From Enterococcus sp. (GTDB taxonomy: Bacteria; Bacillota; Bacilli; Lactobacillales; Enterococcaceae), in contig NZ_JALAHI010000058.1 of NCBI RefSeq assembly GCF_022711995.1, positions 1-64,000 of the forward strand: a stretch of 64,000 bases of DNA. The letters run 5' to 3'. Shown one piece after another: positions 1 to 10,043 of the stretch. The notes under the pieces were generated by a model. That model did not search any database and was not told where the DNA came from. It saw only the letters and a list, made by a program, of their open reading frames with translations. The translations under genes were made by a program, and so were the position numbers. The number at the start of each line of letters is the position of its first letter. Position 1 is the first letter of the stretch.

Positions 1-174
1 CTCATAATGATTTGTTTGAACGATCCATAGGATCGTTAAGCTCAACTAAAATTAACTTTGCTAGCTATTGCTTGCATGTATTTTGCTTCATAAATGAAGC
101 GCCCTACACATTGGTTCGTTTGCTTGCTTTGTTCAGTTTTCAAAGGTCTACTTCGCTGCGTTAGCAACTTTTAA
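1..174 (-). promoter_or_regulatory. rRNA operon leader (16S gene just off the left edge)
   Basis: Read on the minus strand, this stretch follows four tandem promoters and contains GACCTTTGAAAACTGAAC at 131-148, the boxA-like antitermination and processing leader typical of Bacillus and Enterococcus rRNA operons. Two small hairpins are visible: GCTTCAT/ATGAAGC at 85-100 and AACGATCC/GGATCGTT at 19-37. No 16S sequence is reached inside the window, so the 16S 5' end must lie just beyond base 1. That an rRNA operon follows is inferred from the leader and promoters, not seen. Confidence 0.8.
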
Positions 175-203
175 ATCATATCAGACCGACAAGTGATTGT
201 CAA
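175..203 (-). promoter_or_regulatory. rrn promoter, most downstream of four
   Basis: Minus strand: -35 TTGACA (198-203), 17-bp spacer, -10 TATGAT (175-180), close to sigma-A consensus. It is preceded by an A-rich tract, as are its three tandem relatives. It is the copy nearest the inferred 16S gene. Confidence 0.8.
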
Positions 204-272
204 CTCTTTTTTAAAAGTTTTTTTCAGGAGAAGTTTTTCAACGACTTCTTTCGCTTGCTCAGCGACTTAATT

Positions 273-301
273 AGAATAACAAATGATTTGTTATTTGTCA
301 A
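273..301 (-). promoter_or_regulatory. rrn promoter, second from the gene
   Basis: Minus strand: -35 TTGACA (296-301), 17-bp spacer, -10 TATTCT (273-278). The spacer and most of the -10 form a perfect palindrome, AATAACAAAT and its complement around one central base (275-295), not seen in the other three copies. Confidence 0.75.
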
Positions 302-368
302 CAACTTTTTTAATCTTTTTTGTTGCTATATCAGCACCAAATTGATTTTTTATTTTTGCGACTTCGTT

Positions 369-397
369 ATAATATCATCTGTTGCTCTCGGCGTCAA
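369..397 (-). promoter_or_regulatory. rrn promoter, third from the gene
   Basis: Minus strand: -35 TTGACG (392-397), 17-bp spacer, -10 TATTAT (369-374). The tract AAAAAGTTG before the -35 is shared with the neighbouring copies and could act as an UP element. Confidence 0.7.
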
Positions 398-450
398 CAA
401 CTTTTTTTCATTTCTTTAAAAAATGATTTTAGTCATTTGGCACATGTAAT

Positions 451-479
451 AATATACCAACTAAATGCTGTCAGGTCAA
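451..479 (-). promoter_or_regulatory. rrn promoter, most upstream of four
   Basis: Minus strand: -35 TTGACC (474-479), 17-bp spacer, -10 TATATT (451-456). It is preceded by AGAAAGTTG, resembling the other copies. The -35 elements of the four promoters lie 82, 96 and 98 bp apart. Confidence 0.65.
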
Positions 480-629
480 CAACTTTCTCTATTATTTTCG
501 TATTTTCTAAAAGACGTTCGTTCCTACAACACAAGCATTTTATTGTTCGTTTCTAATTCGTTTTCTTCCTGTTTACCTTTACATTTTCCCTTGTTTTTTG
601 TTAGTTGTCGTCGGGGCACACACCGGTTT

Positions 630-670
630 TAAAAAAATAAAAAAATACACACAAGTAAATACTCGTGTGC
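630..670 (-). terminator. lysS terminator
   Basis: Just after the lysS stop on the minus strand, ACACGAGT/ACTTGTGT forms an 8-bp stem (one G-T pair) with a 4-base loop, followed by TATTTTTTT. It separates lysS from the rRNA promoters. Confidence 0.8.
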
Positions 671-679
671 ATCTCGTGA

Positions 680-2266
<1,587 letters not shown>

Positions 2267-2268
2267 CT

Positions 2269-3279
2269 TTACTCCAGTGTATTTCCGACAGGCTGCTTTT
2301 CTGTCTTTTCTACAAATGCATCCAACAGTTCAATAATCGTTTGCATATTCTCTGCTTGGTTGATTGCCGCTTTGACTTTCGCTGCTCGCGAGATTCCTTT
2401 TAAGTAGTAAGCGGCGTGCTGCCGAAATTCACGAGAAGCAACAAATTCTCCTTTTAAGTCAGCCAACCGAGCTAAATGAAGTTTGGCTGTGGTGATTTTT
2501 TCTCGTGGCGTAGGCTCGGCAATCAATTCTCCCGTTTCGAGATAATGTTTTGTACGATGGATCATCCAAGGATTTCCCAATGCTGCTCGCCCGATCATTA
2601 CCGCATCGGCACCAACCTCTTCCAACATTCGTTTCGCGTCTTCTGGCGTCCGCACATCTCCATTTCCCATAAATGGAATCGAGATGGCTTGTTTCACATC
2701 TCTTAATACCGACCAATTGGCTTGTCCTTCATACATTTGGACTCGAGTTCGACCATGCATTCCAATCGCAGCTGCACCGGCTGCTTCAGCAGCTTGCGCA
2801 TTTTGGACCGCGAAAATATGGTCCTCATCCCAACCGATCCGCATTTTGACTGTGACCGGTTTATCAATTGCCGTAGCGACCGCATGCACCATTTCATAGA
2901 CTTTATCGGGATCCAATAGCCATTTTGCACCGGCTTCCGCTTTGATGATCTTATTCACCGGACACCCCATATTGATATCAATAATGTCTGCAGTCGTATT
3001 TTCTGAAACGAATTGCGCCGCTTCCACTAAGGACTCTTTATTCCCACCAAAAATCTGTAGGCTTAATGGATGCTCTGTTTCATCGATGTAAAGCATTTCT
3101 AGCGTTTTTTTGTTGCGCAATTGAATCCCTTTGTCACTGATCATTTCACAGACCACCAAGCCTGCACCAAATTCTTTGACCGTTACGCGAAACGCCGCAT
3201 TGGTTATTCCGGCCATTGGTGCAACCACTACCCGATTAGGGATCTCAACATTCCCGATTTTCCAGCTGTGTGCTACCAT
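2269..3279 (-). CDS. dusB: tRNA-dihydrouridine synthase DusB
   Basis: FMN-dependent reductase that makes dihydrouridine in the tRNA D-loop. The 336 residues form the Dus TIM barrel: N-terminal VVVAPMAGITNAAFR, the substrate-binding signature INMGCPVNKI with the catalytic Cys near residue 104, KMRIGW, HGRTR, and the phosphate-binding NGDV and GRAALGNPW segments, followed by the small helical domain. The start is ATG with AGG upstream. It begins only 3 bases after the hslO stop, so the two are surely co-transcribed. The hslO-dusB-lysS order is conserved in low-GC Gram-positive bacteria. Confidence 0.95.
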   Translation of the reverse strand: MVAHSWKIGNVEIPNRVVVAPMAGITNAAFRVTVKEFGAGLVVCEMISDKGIQLRNKKTLEMLYIDETEHPLSLQIFGGNKESLVEAAQFVSENTTADIIDINMGCPVNKIIKAEAGAKWLLDPDKVYEMVHAVATAIDKPVTVKMRIGWDEDHIFAVQNAQAAEAAGAAAIGMHGRTRVQMYEGQANWSVLRDVKQAISIPFMGNGDVRTPEDAKRMLEEVGADAVMIGRAALGNPWMIHRTKHYLETGELIAEPTPREKITTAKLHLARLADLKGEFVASREFRQHAAYYLKGISRAAKVKAAINQAENMQTIIELLDAFVEKTEKQPVGNTLE

Positions 3280-3282
3280 TTC

Positions 3283-4167
3283 CTATGCCTCAGCTTCTTT
3301 CTTTAATCCAGCAAGTTCGTCTTCATCAAAATGGTATTTGTTGCCACAGAAGGAACAAACAGCTTCCGCGCCATGGTCTTCATCCATCATTTCTTGTATT
3401 TCAGCTGCTCCTAGTGTAATGATTGCTGTCGCAAATTTTTCTTTGCTACAGTCGCAGCGAAACTGAACAGGCATTTTTTCTAGCACTTCAACTTTGGTGT
3501 CATTCAACAATACCGTCAGAATTTCTTCAGGCGATTTCCCTTCATCCAGCAATGTAGACACTCGAGGCAATTCTTGCAGACGGTTTTCAATCGAATCAAT
3601 AACCGTTTCATCGGCTCCCGGCATGATCTGCAGTAAGAAACCACCGGCGGTGCGGATCGAATCATCGGTATCAACTAACACACTCAACCCAACGGCAGAA
3701 GGAATCTGTTCGGAAACAGCTAGGTAATAGGTGAAGTCTTCTCCTAGTTCACCCGAAACGATCGGTGTTTGACCAGAAAATGGTTCTTTCAAACCTAAGT
3801 CTTTGATGACCGTAAAGATTCCTTGATCGCCAACTGCTCCCCGCACATCCAATTTCCCTTGTCCATTTAATGGCAAGCTGATATGAGGATTTTTTATGTA
3901 CCCTTTGACGTCTCCACGACCATTGCTATCAATAATGATTGCTCCCGCAGGTCCGTTCCCTTGGATCTTGACCGTTAATTTGTCGTCGCCTTTTAATGTA
4001 CTGCCCAAAAGTAGGCTTCCAACCATGGCGCGACCAAGTGCTGCTGATGCGGTATTCCAAGTATCATGGCGTTGCTGTGCTTCGCTGACTGTCTTGGTTG
4101 CAGACACTGCATAGGCACGAACGTAGCCATCATAGGCTAATGCTTTTACTAAGTAATCTTCCATCAT
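3283..4167 (-). CDS. hslO: Redox-regulated chaperonin Hsp33
   Basis: Holdase chaperone switched on by oxidative unfolding. The 294-residue protein has the N-terminal Hsp33 domain and, at the C-terminus, the zinc-binding redox switch: C238-x-C240 (FRCDCSKEKF) and C271-x2-C274 (CSFCGNKYHF). All four cysteines are present, so the switch should work. Two adjacent ATG codons are possible starts (4167 or 4164), with GGAG 5 or 8 bases upstream. It is the first gene of hslO-dusB, with a good promoter at 4197-4225, and lies downstream of ftsH, another quality-control gene. Confidence 0.95.
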   Translation of the reverse strand: MMEDYLVKALAYDGYVRAYAVSATKTVSEAQQRHDTWNTASAALGRAMVGSLLLGSTLKGDDKLTVKIQGNGPAGAIIIDSNGRGDVKGYIKNPHISLPLNGQGKLDVRGAVGDQGIFTVIKDLGLKEPFSGQTPIVSGELGEDFTYYLAVSEQIPSAVGLSVLVDTDDSIRTAGGFLLQIMPGADETVIDSIENRLQELPRVSTLLDEGKSPEEILTVLLNDTKVEVLEKMPVQFRCDCSKEKFATAIITLGAAEIQEMMDEDHGAEAVCSFCGNKYHFDEDELAGLKKEAEA

Positions 4168-4196
4168 TTATGCTCCTTTATTTTGTTCATTAGTGA

Positions 4197-4225
4197 ATCA
4201 TACTAGGAACTTGTTTTTTTTTCAA
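4197..4225 (-). promoter_or_regulatory. hslO-dusB promoter
   Basis: Minus strand: -35 TTGAAA (4220-4225), 17-bp A-rich spacer, -10 TATGAT (4197-4202), about 30 bp before the hslO start. It is a strong sigma-A match. No CIRCE or CtsR-type operator was recognised around it. Confidence 0.7.
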
Positions 4226-4290
4226 CTGAATACCCATATTTTAGAGAAAAGACAACCTATCTTATCTTCAACTTTCTCCCTTTAGCTATA

Positions 4291-4378
4291 AAAAAGAACC
4301 GCGGCATAAGACCAAACAAGTAACTATCGAAGGAGATTCGAATCTGTTCTCTTGTTTTGACTTATGACACAGTTCCCT
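4291..4378 (-). terminator. Long-stem terminator after ftsH (dispersed repeat copy A)
   Basis: Minus strand: GAACTGTGTCATAAG near 4361-4375 pairs with CTTATGCCGCGGTTC at 4296-4310, mostly by Watson-Crick and G-U pairs, and is followed by TTTTTT. AACAAG/CTTGTT extends the stem inward, and the centre contains the palindrome ATTCGAAT. The end sequences resemble those of the elements at 17141 and 24537, so it belongs to a dispersed family as well as probably ending the ftsH transcript. Confidence 0.7.
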
Positions 4379-4419
4379 AAAAAATTACGATAGCCAATCA
4401 CCTAATGACAATCAATAGA

Positions 4420-6513
4420 CTACTCTTGGTTGTCCTCTGTCTTATCTTGAGATGATCCTTCGTCATTTTGATTGTTGTGGCGAAGTTCTTCCACTTGCTG
4501 ATCAAAATCTTTTTTCTCTGTAGCTTGCTTTTCGGCATCCTTTTCTTCTAAAGCGCGTTTAGCTTCTTCAAAAGTTTGAGCTTTCTCACTTGGATATTCC
4601 GAATTTTCAGTTCCAGCAGGCATTTTGCCTTCTTCAAACAATGATTTGATCGCTTTCGCATCTAATGTTTCATACTCAAGCAGTTTTTCGGCAATCAATT
4701 TATGTTGTGCACGATGTTCTTCGATGATCTCGTGTGCTTTTTGATGAGCCTCCATCAAGATACGACGTACTTCTTGATCGATCTCGAAAGCAACTTGTTC
4801 TGAGTAAGCTTTCGTTTGACCATAATCACGACCAACAAAGACTTGATGATTGCCTTCATATTGAACGGGCCCTAACTTGTCACTCATCCCATACTCTGTG
4901 ACCATACTTCTTGCCAAAGCTGTTGCTTGTTCAAAGTCATTGGATGCACCAGTTGATTGAACGCCGAAAATAATTTCTTCTGCTGTCCGTCCACCAAGTA
5001 ATCCGACGATTTGTTCAAACATATCTTCTTTTGTCATCAAGAATTGATCCTCTTTAGGCAATGCGATCATGTAACCACCTGCACGCCCCCGAGGGATAAT
5101 CGTTACTTTGTGTACCACACGAGCACGACTCAAGACCAAACCGACGATCGTATGTCCTGCTTCATGATAAGCAACCATTTCACGTTCTTTTTTATTGATG
5201 ACGCGATCTTTCTTCGCAGGTCCTGCGATTACCCGATCTTCCGCTTCATCAATATCAGAAGCATCAATTTTCTTTTTGTTCCGACGGGCAGCGACCAGCG
5301 CAGCCTCGTTTAAGACATTCTCTAAATCAGCACCGGCAAAACCAGGTGTTTGTTGTGCCACCACTTTCAAATCCACATCATCCGATAATGGTTTGTTCCG
5401 AGCGTGAACTCGTAAAATAGCTTCACGGCCTTTAACATCCGGACGTCCAACAAGAATTTGACGGTCAAAACGACCTGGACGTAACAAGGCTGGGTCCAAT
5501 ACGTCTGAACGGTTGGTTGCTGCAATAACGATAACTCCTTCATTGCCATCAAATCCATCCATTTCAACTAATAACTGATTCAACGTTTGTTCACGTTCAT
5601 CATGGCCACCACCCATACCGGCACCACGTTGGCGTCCAACCGCATCTATTTCATCGATAAAAATGATAGCCGGTGCGTTTTTCTTGGCTGTTTCAAATAG
5701 ATCCCGGACACGGCTTGCTCCGACCCCGACAAACATTTCCACGAAGTCTGAACCTGAGATAGAATAAAACGGAACGCCAGCTTCTCCAGCAACCGCTTTT
5801 GCTAGCAATGTTTTACCTGTCCCTGGAGGGCCTTCTAATAGCACACCTGCTGGAATCCTTGCGCCTAATTCAACAAAGCGTCGTGGATCCTTTAAGAATT
5901 CAACAACTTCAACTAACTCTTGTTTTTCTTCTTCGGCACCCGCTACATCAGAGAAGCGAACTCGATTGGCTTTTTTGTCGGCCTCTTTCGCTTTGGATTT
6001 CCCAAAGTTCATGACACGGCCGCCACCGCCACCGCCGCCACCTTGCTGGCTCATCATCATATAGAAGAAGAAAATGATGATCACGATTGGCAAGAAACTA
6101 ATCAGCAGCGATAACCATACACCACTGTTTGATTCTTCTTCGATCGTTGTTTTGACTCCTTGATCCTTCGCCAATGTCGTCACTTCGCTCAATGTCGAAT
6201 CATTTGGCAAAATGATCGTTGTAAAACGTGTTGTACTTGATTGTGTACTTCCTAATACGGAAAGCCCGTTGTCATTGCTGACAGTTTGTTCGGCATTGTA
6301 TTCACCGACGATTCGGTAAACGCCGTTAGCAGGCTGAACAGTAAACTGTTTGACCTTACCGTCCTTCAGCTGTTCCGTAAATGTTGAGTACTCGATTGTT
6401 GGTGTTTGCTGATTGCCATTTCCAAAAATGAAATAGACGACCATGACCATTGCCAACAAGACAAGTACATAATATAAGGTATTTTTGATCATACCGTTAT
6501 TTTTCTTATTCAT
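4420..6513 (-). CDS. ftsH: Membrane-bound ATP-dependent zinc metalloprotease FtsH
   Basis: Degrades misfolded membrane proteins and short-lived regulators at the cytoplasmic face. The 697-residue protein has TM helix 1 at about 10-30, an extracytoplasmic domain, TM helix 2 at about 131-154, then the AAA module with Walker A GPPGTGKT (228-235), Walker B IIFIDE (283-288) and the second region of homology up to RPGRFDRQ. The protease domain has HEAGH (450-454). A charged, Glu/Gln/Lys-rich tail of about 60 residues follows. ATG start with AAGGAGG 5 bases upstream. It follows tilS-hpt, the usual order in this phylum, and is followed by a long-stem terminator. Confidence 0.97.
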   Translation of the reverse strand: MNKKNNGMIKNTLYYVLVLLAMVMVVYFIFGNGNQQTPTIEYSTFTEQLKDGKVKQFTVQPANGVYRIVGEYNAEQTVSNDNGLSVLGSTQSSTTRFTTIILPNDSTLSEVTTLAKDQGVKTTIEEESNSGVWLSLLISFLPIVIIIFFFYMMMSQQGGGGGGGGRVMNFGKSKAKEADKKANRVRFSDVAGAEEEKQELVEVVEFLKDPRRFVELGARIPAGVLLEGPPGTGKTLLAKAVAGEAGVPFYSISGSDFVEMFVGVGASRVRDLFETAKKNAPAIIFIDEIDAVGRQRGAGMGGGHDEREQTLNQLLVEMDGFDGNEGVIVIAATNRSDVLDPALLRPGRFDRQILVGRPDVKGREAILRVHARNKPLSDDVDLKVVAQQTPGFAGADLENVLNEAALVAARRNKKKIDASDIDEAEDRVIAGPAKKDRVINKKEREMVAYHEAGHTIVGLVLSRARVVHKVTIIPRGRAGGYMIALPKEDQFLMTKEDMFEQIVGLLGGRTAEEIIFGVQSTGASNDFEQATALARSMVTEYGMSDKLGPVQYEGNHQVFVGRDYGQTKAYSEQVAFEIDQEVRRILMEAHQKAHEIIEEHRAQHKLIAEKLLEYETLDAKAIKSLFEEGKMPAGTENSEYPSEKAQTFEEAKRALEEKDAEKQATEKKDFDQQVEELRHNNQNDEGSSQDKTEDNQE

Positions 6514-6557
6514 GCGTACCTCCTTGGCTATTTTGTTTTATCAATCCTGACCATTTA

Positions 6558-6563
6558 ATTGTA
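6558..6563 (-). promoter_or_regulatory. Candidate ftsH promoter (extended -10)
   Basis: Minus strand: TGATACAAT, an extended -10 (TACAAT), lies in the gap between hpt and ftsH about 45 bp before the ftsH start. No good -35 is visible at 17-18 bp. ftsH may therefore be transcribed both from here and by readthrough from tilS-hpt. Confidence 0.4.
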
Positions 6564-6586
6564 TCACAACTGATTTAGAACAGTCA

Positions 6587-7132
6587 CTAATTTGATTGAT
6601 AAACACTTGGTTTTAACACACCCACATAAGGGAGGTTACGGTATTGCTCCGCATAATCCAATCCATAGCCGACTACAAATTCATTTGGTACATCAAAGCC
6701 AATATAATCGGCATCTATTTTGACCACACGACCCTCTGGTTTATCCAGCAATGTCACGATTTTGACCGATTTCGCTTTGCGATATTTAAATAGGTCTACT
6801 AGATAGGCTAGTGTGCGACCGCTGTCAATAATATCTTCTACAATCAACATATCTCGGCCTTCGACATTTGTGTCCAAATCCTTCAAGATCTTCACTTCAC
6901 CAGAAGAAATCGTTGCATTCCCATAACTAGATACATCCATAAAGTCTAGTTCTAAGTGACAATCCATTTCCCGGACGATATCTGCCATAAAAGGAACGGC
7001 TCCTTTTAGTACACCAACTACTAACGGATTTTTATCTTTGTAGATTTCCGTCAATTCTTTTCCTAGTTCAGAACAACGGTTTTGGATCTCTTCACGAGTA
7101 ATCAAAATTTTCTCAATATCTTTGTCTAACAT
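6587..7132 (-). CDS. hpt: Hypoxanthine-guanine phosphoribosyltransferase
   Basis: Purine salvage enzyme converting hypoxanthine or guanine plus PRPP into IMP or GMP. The 181-residue product carries the PRPP-binding loop [10 protein letters not shown], the N-terminal [16 protein letters not shown] segment and the C-terminal [19 protein letters not shown] segment of type I HPRTs. I chose the ATG at 7132, with AAGGAG 5 bases upstream, over a longer TTG-initiated frame. It starts 18 bases after the tilS stop and is probably translated from the same message. The tilS-hpt-ftsH order matches Bacillus subtilis. Confidence 0.95.
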   Translation of the reverse strand: MLDKDIEKILITREEIQNRCSELGKELTEIYKDKNPLVVGVLKGAVPFMADIVREMDCHLELDFMDVSSYGNATISSGEVKILKDLDTNVEGRDMLIVEDIIDSGRTLAYLVDLFKYRKAKSVKIVTLLDKPEGRVVKIDADYIGFDVPNEFVVGYGLDYAEQYRNLPYVGVLKPSVYQSN

Positions 7133-7150
7133 AAGCTCTCCTTCCAACTC

Positions 7151-8539
7151 TTACTCCCGATATTTATAAAGAAGTATGTAGTGTATTTTATCAGTTTCTT
7201 GCTCAATACTCAAATAGGAAAATAGATAAGGCAAAAGTGCCAACACTTTCTCTTGGACATCTGTCATGACCCAACTAGCCGCACGTTTTTCATTCGAAAT
7301 CTTCTTGTCGATAAAGAAACGGCTGATTTTTTTTGTAAGACCTGGTTTCAGCTGTAACCGATCCCCGGGCTTGCGTTTCCGCAAAAAAACTGTCGCAGGA
7401 TAGTGTACCGGCAAAATTTGTGAAATCTCTGACCAATTCATGACTTTTTCTGGAACTTTGGCATCCTTGGGAAGGTACCCGATCCACTCATGGTCCGACA
7501 AAAAGAGACTTTCCCCTTTTTTCAAAACAAATTGTTTTTCTTCCGATGCGGCACGAGAAGGAGTCCCATTATCCGAAGGAATGATTTTTAGCCGTTGATA
7601 GGTTCGGACAATCTGCCAGTTCTGATCCAGATCGATTCCCCACTGACTGGGATTATCTTCCAGCAGCGCCAGTAGTTGTTCTCGTTGCTTTGTGTTGTAG
7701 GAAAAGCCTTTTTCGTGAGAAATTTTTTGCAATAAACCTTCAAAAAAATAATAACGCTCTGCTGTGGTGAATGTCTGCAACTCATTGAGATCCAAACAAT
7801 AGCCGTTGCCTTCCACATGTAAAAGTTTTGCGAACCAATCTTCTTGCTGCTTTTTGATCAATTGATCCGCATAAATCATCTCTTGAGAAAGTTGTTGAAA
7901 ATGATCCAGCACTCTGGGGTTCTCTGCTTTCAGTAAAGGAACCACCTGATGACGCAGGCGATTTCGCTGAAACAGCGTCTGTTGATTGCTTTCGTCTTCA
8001 AAGTAGATGACACCATTCATCTGAGCATACTCCCGAATGTCGGCTTTAGGGATCGTTAATAACGGACGGATCAACTCTCCCCCTTCAAAAGATTGCTTGC
8101 GCTTGATTCCTGAAGCGTTTTGCAAGCGGCCTTCTCGGATCATTTTCATCAGCATGGTTTCCATCTGGTCATCTGCATGATGAGCGGTTAATAACCAATC
8201 ATACCCCTGGAGAGTCATCGTTTCTGCAAAGAAACGATAGCGAAACTCTCTAGCAGCTGCTTCGATTCCGCTTTCGGGCGGGTTTTGCCACACTCGTTCA
8301 TAGTATGGGATCCCACGCACTTGACAATACTCTCTTAGAAACATCGCTTCCTCGTTTGAAGCCTCCCGCAAACGATGATTGACATGAGCTACGCCAAATG
8401 ATCCTTGGTTCTGGAACAACCTTTCAATCACATGAAGTAAAACCATTGAGTCCACACCTGTCGAAACAGCGAGCAAACAAGCTTTATTTTCTCCCCACCC
8501 TTCTGTCTTCATTGCTTGATAGACCTTTTGCTTTAGCAT
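7151..8539 (-). CDS. tilS: tRNA(Ile)-lysidine synthase
   Basis: Modifies C34 of the CAU-anticodon tRNA-Ile to lysidine so that it reads AUA and is charged with isoleucine; essential in most bacteria. The 462 residues start with an N-type ATP-pyrophosphatase domain whose P-loop is AVSTGVDS (SGGxDS family, about 24-31), followed by HVNHRLR, the TAHHADDQ segment, and the middle and C-terminal TilS substrate domains (RKRKPGDR near residue 387). ATG start with GGAGG 6 bases upstream. It begins the tilS-hpt-ftsH group, after dispersed repeat copy B. Confidence 0.93.
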   Translation of the reverse strand: MLKQKVYQAMKTEGWGENKACLLAVSTGVDSMVLLHVIERLFQNQGSFGVAHVNHRLREASNEEAMFLREYCQVRGIPYYERVWQNPPESGIEAAAREFRYRFFAETMTLQGYDWLLTAHHADDQMETMLMKMIREGRLQNASGIKRKQSFEGGELIRPLLTIPKADIREYAQMNGVIYFEDESNQQTLFQRNRLRHQVVPLLKAENPRVLDHFQQLSQEMIYADQLIKKQQEDWFAKLLHVEGNGYCLDLNELQTFTTAERYYFFEGLLQKISHEKGFSYNTKQREQLLALLEDNPSQWGIDLDQNWQIVRTYQRLKIIPSDNGTPSRAASEEKQFVLKKGESLFLSDHEWIGYLPKDAKVPEKVMNWSEISQILPVHYPATVFLRKRKPGDRLQLKPGLTKKISRFFIDKKISNEKRAASWVMTDVQEKVLALLPYLFSYLSIEQETDKIHYILLYKYRE

Positions 8540-8592
8540 TCTATTCCTCCATGTCTGCTTGTATAGTCATCGTTAATTGCCGAAAAAGAGAA

Positions 8593-8692
8593 ATATCCGA
8601 ACTATGTCGATTTTTCTCAAGCGCCGTGCTTCACGACGAAAGCCTACTGCATAGTAGGAGTAATCGGATATAGTTCGGATATTTTTACTTAT
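8593..8692 (-). repeat. Dispersed structured repeat / terminator (copy B) after yabR
   Basis: Arms ATATCCGAACTA (8593-8604) and TAGTTCGGATAT (8671-8682) form a 12-bp perfect stem enclosing a smaller hairpin CCTAC/GTAGG (8644-8659). The right half is clearly homologous to part of the element at 17141-17305 (GACGA, a small hairpin, then a GTTCGGATA segment). On the minus strand the stem is followed by TTCTCTTTTT, so it may end the yabR transcript. It occupies most of the yabR-tilS gap. Confidence 0.65.
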
Positions 8693-8732
8693 CGTTACGT
8701 CATAAATTTATTTGACAACTTGCTAATCACGT

Positions 8733-9176
8733 CTAGTTGCGTCGGCCGCCACGACCGCCGCGTTTACCTTCTGTATTACGTCGTAATGAAGATAAACGAT
8801 CATCACTATCTTTTAGAAAAGAACTCATCAATGAATCGAAGTCTTGTTTATTTACATTCGACGGTTGATTGCGTGGAAAAGACTTTTTCGGACTTGTCCG
8901 ATTAAATTCTTTTTTAGGAAATTCACGTTTTTCTTCCGGTTTTGCTTCTGCCTTACGGATTGACAATCCGATTTTTCCATCATTGCCGATTGCCGTAACA
9001 ACAACAGTTACTTCATCGCCAACAGACAACACGTCATGAATGTCTTTCACAAACCCATTTGATACTTCGCTGATATGTACCAAACCAGTTTTCCCCTCAC
9101 CAAGATCAATGAACGCACCAAAATTTGTAATACCAGACACTTTGCCCTTTAGTTTCGCTCCAACTTCGATTGACAT
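8733..9176 (-). CDS. yabR: S1 domain RNA-binding protein YabR
   Basis: Single N-terminal S1 RNA-binding domain (about 1-75; KGKVSGITNFGAFIDL, GLVHISEV) followed by a basic, low-complexity tail ending in Arg/Gly repeats. Proteins of this kind (YabR, general stress protein 13 type) bind RNA or ribosomes; the exact role is not settled. The start is the ATG of MSIEVGAKL (147 residues); AGGAGG lies a rather long 12 bases upstream. It directly follows divIC, as in B. subtilis. Confidence 0.88.
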   Translation of the reverse strand: MSIEVGAKLKGKVSGITNFGAFIDLGEGKTGLVHISEVSNGFVKDIHDVLSVGDEVTVVVTAIGNDGKIGLSIRKAEAKPEEKREFPKKEFNRTSPKKSFPRNQPSNVNKQDFDSLMSSFLKDSDDRLSSLRRNTEGKRGGRGGRRN

Positions 9177-9245
9177 ATAAAAAATGTTCCTCCTAATTTT
9201 TACCCATTTAATCATTTCAACTACTACGTTGAGTAGGTATGACCT

Positions 9246-9692
9246 TTATTGTTTCGAATCACTTGTCTTTGTATCACTAGCATTTGCCTCATCGCCACTA
9301 GTTTCTGTTTTTGAATCAGAAGCATCTGGTAAGACAGGATAGATCTTCTCGTTTTCCTTTGAATAGAAGAATCTACTGCGGGCTAATTTTGCAACGTATT
9401 CGTCATCTTTTAACAATGCCACATCTCGTTGCAATTGTGCTACTTTTTTATTCGTTGCTTCTTGTTTTGCTACTGTTTCAGCTTTGTTCTCTTGTAATTT
9501 TTGCAGGCGCATCTGATCATTAAACATTTGGACACCTACGATGGCAAAAATCACTAACGCTGCAACAAAGACAGCTACCAGTCGACGGCGGCGAAAGACC
9601 ACTTGCCGTCGCTCTTTTTCGAACTTAGCAAATTGTTCTTTTGCATACTCGGTCTGCAATAGTTCTATTTGTTTGTTTGGTTCTTTCTCCAT
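9246..9692 (-). CDS. divIC: Cell division protein DivIC (FtsB-like)
   Basis: Septum protein that acts with FtsL and DivIB to activate septal wall synthesis. The 148-residue product has a basic cytoplasmic N-terminus (about 1-36), one TM helix (about 37-57), an extracellular coiled coil (about 62-100, LQENKAETVAKQEATNKK) and the conserved DDEYVAKLARSRFFY segment, then an acidic, Ser/Thr/Asp-rich tail. The start is ATG (MEKEPNKQ) with GAGG 5 bases upstream. The rqcP-divIC-yabR order is conserved. Confidence 0.92.
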   Translation of the reverse strand: MEKEPNKQIELLQTEYAKEQFAKFEKERRQVVFRRRRLVAVFVAALVIFAIVGVQMFNDQMRLQKLQENKAETVAKQEATNKKVAQLQRDVALLKDDEYVAKLARSRFFYSKENEKIYPVLPDASDSKTETSGDEANASDTKTSDSKQ

Positions 9693-9776
9693 GCTGACCT
9701 CGCTCCTGTCACTGTGATTGTTTTTTCCATTATACCAACATCCGTAAAAGTTGTCTAACTGAAAATGGGACAAAAA

Positions 9777-10043
9777 TCAAGCATTTTCCGAGATACGTTC
9801 TTCTTTGAGGATCTCGTACATTTTCGCTGCATCTTCTTTTTTAGTTGATTCATGCAGCTCTTGCACTTTTATTTCTAAAATTTTATTTCCAAATTGAATT
9901 CGTACCGTATCGCCGACTTTAACATCACTGCTGGATTTCGCCAGTTTGCCATTGATTTGAATACGCCCTTTGTCTGCTACTTCTTTGGCAACAGATCGAC
10001 GTTTGATGATACGAGATATTTTCAAAAATTTATCTAATCTCAT
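9777..10043 (-). CDS. rqcP: S4 domain RNA-binding protein RqcP (YabO)
   Basis: Small S4-domain protein (88 residues; [16 protein letters not shown]) that in B. subtilis works with RqcH to add alanine tails to nascent chains on stalled 50S subunits. Almost the whole length is S4 fold, with a basic RNA-binding face and a C-terminal helix. The ATG at 10043 is preferred, with GAGGTGG just upstream; a GTG three codons earlier overlaps that ribosome binding site. It overlaps the 3' end of the yabM gene, which indicates coupling. Confidence 0.9.
   Translation of the reverse strand: MRLDKFLKISRIIKRRSVAKEVADKGRIQINGKLAKSSSDVKVGDTVRIQFGNKILEIKVQELHESTKKEDAAKMYEILKEERISENA

Noticed and set aside
320..556. 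Open frame of 78 codons in the left-edge region
   Set aside because: It runs through two rRNA promoters on the other strand, has no ribosome binding site and shows low-complexity composition.
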